Shown here piece by piece: positions 60,781 to 64,000 of a stretch of 64,000 nucleotides of DNA (its first letter is position 1; each line of letters begins with the position of its first letter). The position numbers were made by a program, and so were the translations under genes. Under the pieces are notes generated by a model. The model worked only from the letters and a program-made list of their open reading frames with translations. It made no database searches and had not been told where the DNA came from. The stretch comes from Saccoglossus kowalevskii (taxonomy: Eukaryota > Hemichordata > Enteropneusta > Harrimaniidae), in the NCBI RefSeq assembly GCF_000003605.2, contig NW_003144295.1, positions 17,685 to 81,684 on the forward strand, given 5' to 3'.

Positions 60781-61395
60781 GACTCATCAGACACGGAGAA
60801 AGGGGTTTATAACTGCCGGAAAGCAAGTGTATAACGAGAGATACAAGCTGAGAACAATAATGTGACAAATATAAAACTACACACGGTTTACTTTGTCGTA
60901 TCGGAAAAATACAAGTTCATGTTCAAGTTGGTGCCCAAAGTGACATCCACAACTTGGACATACTTTTTGCCGATTATGAAGTGCATGGAGAATACAAATA
61001 TGATGGAATTGTTGAACCTCACTAAAACAGATATGGAGAAATATACAAAAATAATGTTCTTCCGAGAACCACTGGAAAGACTGGTGTCATTTTACTATAA
61101 TAACATACATTACGCGGTAAACCAATCGATCCAAAATAAGCAATTTGTGGATCTCATCAAAAACATTGGATTACGCAATCACAGAGTGATAGCATATAAC
61201 CCTTAGGGCCATGAAATATATTACATAACATTTATAGAATTTGTAAAGATGGTCATTCACCATCATTCATATGGACAATATATGGCCCCTGGTGGGCAGT
61301 TATATAATATCATAGATCATATGTATGTTTATTTATTTAAGTAAAATTTTATCAGTCAATTTGAACATCTAGGCGAGAATGTGGTTCACTTTAAC
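60781..61395 (+). pseudogene. Broken third sulfotransferase copy (exon 3)
   Basis: The segment matches exon 3 of the 52-kb gene from SSDTEK onward. The upstream acceptor region has changed. An in-frame TAA interrupts near 60832 after KASV. An open stretch then retains VPKVTSTTW (5'-phosphosulfate loop) and FREPLERLVSFYYNN (3'-phosphate site) until a TAG at 61204. Beyond that, matches to the 52-kb gene (FIEFVKMVIHHHSYG, then FEHLGE) occur with further frame changes, and the C-terminus is gone. The surviving 114-codon frame is too short to be an enzyme. It supplies the sequence lost in the gap of the 52-kb gene. Confidence 0.9.
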
Positions 61396-61964
61396 CTATT
61401 GTCACCCGGAACAAGTTGTGTGGAAAACAAGATGTTGGTGATGGTGGTTATTAATAAATTGTGTTGTACAACAGCTGCTCCGAGTTCAATGGTTGTTTCA
61501 ACACAACACTATAAGAGTAGGTGGTACATTAATTACTTAATAGATTCATACAGTTGTGTTTGGCCCTAATTATTGAAATTGATAACAGAGGATGGTAAGC
61601 ATGTACTATTTTAAGTTAATTTGTGAAGTTGTTTTGTGAACTTTTATTTTGCTGTGTTTTATGTTTCATTTTCATTCTGGCTTTGTGGTAAATACATGTT
61701 TTACTTCTATAGTTTATACGCATTAAATGCTTGAATCGTGCCATACGAATATCGCCCTCATTCTCAAACTAATTGTCATGCCGTAACCTTAAGTTTACAG
61801 TAATCTATATTGACTTAATTCGAACAGTAACATAATTTTCGAACAATACAGCATGTCAAGACATGGCATGACACAGACGGGATAGACACAGAAGAGATGG
61901 CATATAATTGTATGATCTATGATTCTATATCCTGTAATAACGATAATAACATTATGTGTTACTA
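61396..61964 (+). repeat. Duplicated 3' flank of the sulfotransferase unit
   Basis: This stretch matches 53690-54560 in order (AAGTTGTGTG, GTTCAATG, GCTTGAA, TAGACACAGAAGA, ATCTATGATTCTATAT) with many deletions. It shows that whole gene units, not just exons, were duplicated. Confidence 0.6.
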
Positions 61965-62445
61965 GTTTGATAAATTCATAATTCATTAGTTAGTAACACT
62001 TATCAGTATCCATCCCAAGCACCGCTCGTGGACGAAATAATTGTATGTACTATTATAAACGCTCTAAAAACTAAGTACAACTTGACATCGAGAAATGTAG
62101 CGTACCTCGTGGGCTTGTGGAGTTTGATTTTCTGCATTCGTTGAACGGTGGTGGTGTCTTGAATCACATCAGAGCATTCTGATAAACATCTTTCGCGACA
62201 TAATGATCACTAGAATTTAAATTCGTTGTGCTTCATAGTTGGAATGAGCATCAAAATAATATTTGCATGTAAATTACTCTGTATTGGCGATAATGACAAG
62301 CTGCAATTTAGACCGGATCAGTTATAGGGGCAATATAATGATTGTAATAATTGATACATCAAAGTTGTGATATTGCAAAAACAATTATTGTTTCGTAATA
62401 TAATTCAAGAATTCACGAAAAGAGTATCACCATGTCAGCCAATGG
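61965..62445 (+). pseudogene. Relic of a fourth sulfotransferase unit (5' flank, intron 1, trace of exon 2)
   Basis: 61965-62160 matches the 5' flank at 55735-55930 (CATTAGTTAG, TCCCAAGCACC, GTACCTCGTG, TGGAGTTTGATTT). 62215-62405 matches intron 1 at 52440-52620 (AATATTATTTGCAT or near, GGCGATAA, AAAACAATTATTGT). Exon 1 itself is deleted. A trace of exon 2 (TATCACCATG for TATCGCCATG) is present at 62427 without an intact acceptor. No coding capacity remains. Confidence 0.65.
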
Positions 62446-62880
62446 TGACGATGTTTGCTTACTATGGCAATAAGATCTTTTGTGTGTTGTTATTAACCAA
62501 TCTCTCCACTGCTAATCAACGCAGCTAACGCTATTTAGATCAGAGGTAGTGTGGTGATTGTTCAGGATCATTTCTATGAGTGATAAATACGTTTAAATGC
62601 GTTTTAAACAGTTTTAATTACTTGTTTTAAAGATTCATTTTCAAATCAGTGACTGCTATTCTGTATGCGCTTACTGTTTATGAGTGTCGACCAACCCTCA
62701 CCAACTCCTATTATATGGCATATGCATTAAATCCAATGAATAATATATAAATAATAACAGAGAAAATTGAAATCACTTTCGTAATATGGTCGTAAATAAC
62801 TATTAGAACCATAATAGCATAATAGACAAGCTGATGTATTTGAAATGAAAATAGTGATATCATAAAACATTTTTATCACA
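62440..62880 (+). repeat. 420-bp dispersed repeat, copy 2
   Basis: This is the partner of 40923-41342 in the same orientation. It starts exactly where similarity to sulfotransferase exon 2 ends (after AGCCAATG), so it may have truncated the fourth unit by insertion. No terminal repeats are obvious. Confidence 0.6.
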
Positions 62881-64000
62881 ATTTACATTTTTAATATTTA
62901 ACAAAATGCTGCAGATAACACTTAATCATGTGTATTAATTGAGCGTAGTTATATTACTGTAGTTTGTACAACATTCAACGCACGTCAAAATGCGATATTG
63001 TATATTGTACGAATAAATTCAATTGAGTCGAATGATTTAAATATATGAAACAAATTATATATGATAGTTTGTATCATGTACTAAGCGGATATTCCTGCAT
63101 GCATAAAATTAAATTTATTGAATTTATTAAAGTTGATACTATTAAGCTTTGAATGTTTTAGTATTGCCTTTGAGGTTACAATACAAAATTCAAGTTACTG
63201 CATGTGTAAAGTTTGATGCGATTCATCGTAAACTTTGCAAACTAATAATAACTGTAGTACATCCTGTATATTAAAGTGCCTGTGAAATGGCTGCTATTAT
63301 CACGCCTAAAATTATCCATTGATACATAAATATTATTAATTTTTGTTTCTAAGCATGAATTATTTTTTAAGTGAAAAAATGTGTTTTAAACTCAGTCTAC
63401 GGCAACTTTATTTTTGTGTATTTTAGAACGAGGCTCCTCATTAGCTTCTCATGTGCATAGAGAAATTCCTCTTGTGACGTCAGAAGGGGAAGTCGCATGG
63501 CAGCTTGCATTGCCGATACGTGTAAATAAGGCAAATTTCTTGTGCAGTTTTCTCGTCTTTGACTAAATTGTCACTTATGTACTTGTTCGTCGAGGGAGAA
63601 TGGACCACAATGAACGCATAGTATTAATTTTTGTTGCATGGGGTTGAGTTAGATGCGAAATATGTCCGTTCTGGTGTAGCTGGTCACCGTGATCGTCACC
63701 GACACCGGCTTACGTTTGTACACTGTTGCTGAACAAAATAGAATTTGACGTCGGTATTATCTCGTTATTTAGCAGGTTACTAGGCACGTCGCTACACTGT
63801 TTTATTTCATCGATCGTCTGAGTAAAACTTTCAAAATTAAAATAAAAGAGAACATATTTTGACATCCTAAACATTAGACTATAGTGATCACTATAAAATA
63901 ATTAAAAAAACGACAAATCACTGTTTCTAAATAAATGACAGTTGTGTGGAAATAAATTGACATTTTGTTGAAATAGGTGAACGCATCGGGTCACGACGAG
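62881..64000. other. Right flank; no gene recognised
   Basis: 62881-63270 is AT-rich. 63400-63800 is GC-richer, with CTTGTGACGTCAGAAG (a CRE-like TGACGTCA) and several short open stretches but no supportable exon. It may be a promoter region or a repeat whose other copies lie outside the window. Confidence 0.35.

Noticed and set aside
1-64000. tRNA, rRNA or snRNA genes
   Set aside because: I looked for A/B-box pairs and well-known RNA cores by eye and saw none that fold convincingly; a covariance-model scan would be decisive.

Overview
This is a window of an AT-rich animal nuclear genome. Genes are split by GT/AG introns, intergenic spaces run to 14 kb, microsatellites and short palindromic transposons are common, and two runs of N (10410-10939 and 52962-53031) mark a draft assembly. 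The gene content (an MSP130-family protein, a small secreted C-type lectin, a TRIM-NHL ligase without a filamin domain, and tandem HNK-1/chondroitin-type sulfotransferases) suggests an invertebrate deuterostome such as a hemichordate, lancelet or echinoderm. That placement is inference; nothing in the window is species-diagnostic.

Layout. (1) 1045-3873, minus: the 5' seven exons of an MSP130-like (choice-of-anchor I) gene running off the left edge, with a one-base frameshift in exon 5. (2) 3874-12071: no gene, but decayed duplications, a 144-bp palindromic element, a dispersed repeat with a 33-residue conserved open frame, and a TTAA-flanked MITE inserted inside an older repeat. (3) 12072-16248, minus: a five-exon secreted C-type lectin of 196 residues with a TATA box. 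(4) 16249-26296: 10 kb without a convincing gene; two more copies of the TTAA MITE. (5) 26297-28192, minus: an intronless 631-residue RING/B-box/coiled-coil/NHL E3 ligase. (6) 28193-35982: mostly empty, with a GC-rich inverted-repeat element and one doubtful exon. (7) 35983-38022, minus: a three-exon, 332-residue Golgi-type carbohydrate sulfotransferase whose second intron holds a roughly 200-bp TATATG/TG microsatellite. (8) 38023-52251: repeats, a broken tyrosine-recombinase element, a minisatellite and a decayed tandem duplication (46.7-51.1 kb). (9) 52252-62450, plus: a tandem array of sulfotransferase copies. One is apparently functional but interrupted by an assembly gap, one is a pseudogene, and one is only a relic. 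Between exon 1 and exon 3 of the pseudogene copy sits an intact, intronless, type II membrane SGNH hydrolase gene (59185-60567) with a complete Ser/Gly/Asn/Asp-His catalytic set.

How the genes may relate. The sulfotransferases and the SGNH hydrolase all look like Golgi/secretory type II enzymes able to decorate or trim glycans, and they lie intermingled. MSP130 proteins and secreted C-type lectins are known parts of the sea-urchin skeletal toolkit, where sulfated glycans also matter. The window may therefore be a neighbourhood of extracellular-matrix or glycan genes, but co-function is inference only. The points most worth following are the nested SGNH gene and its possible use of a duplicated sulfotransferase first exon, the TTAA MITE family with an empty-site comparison inside the window, and the conserved small open frame shared by two repeats 41 kb apart.
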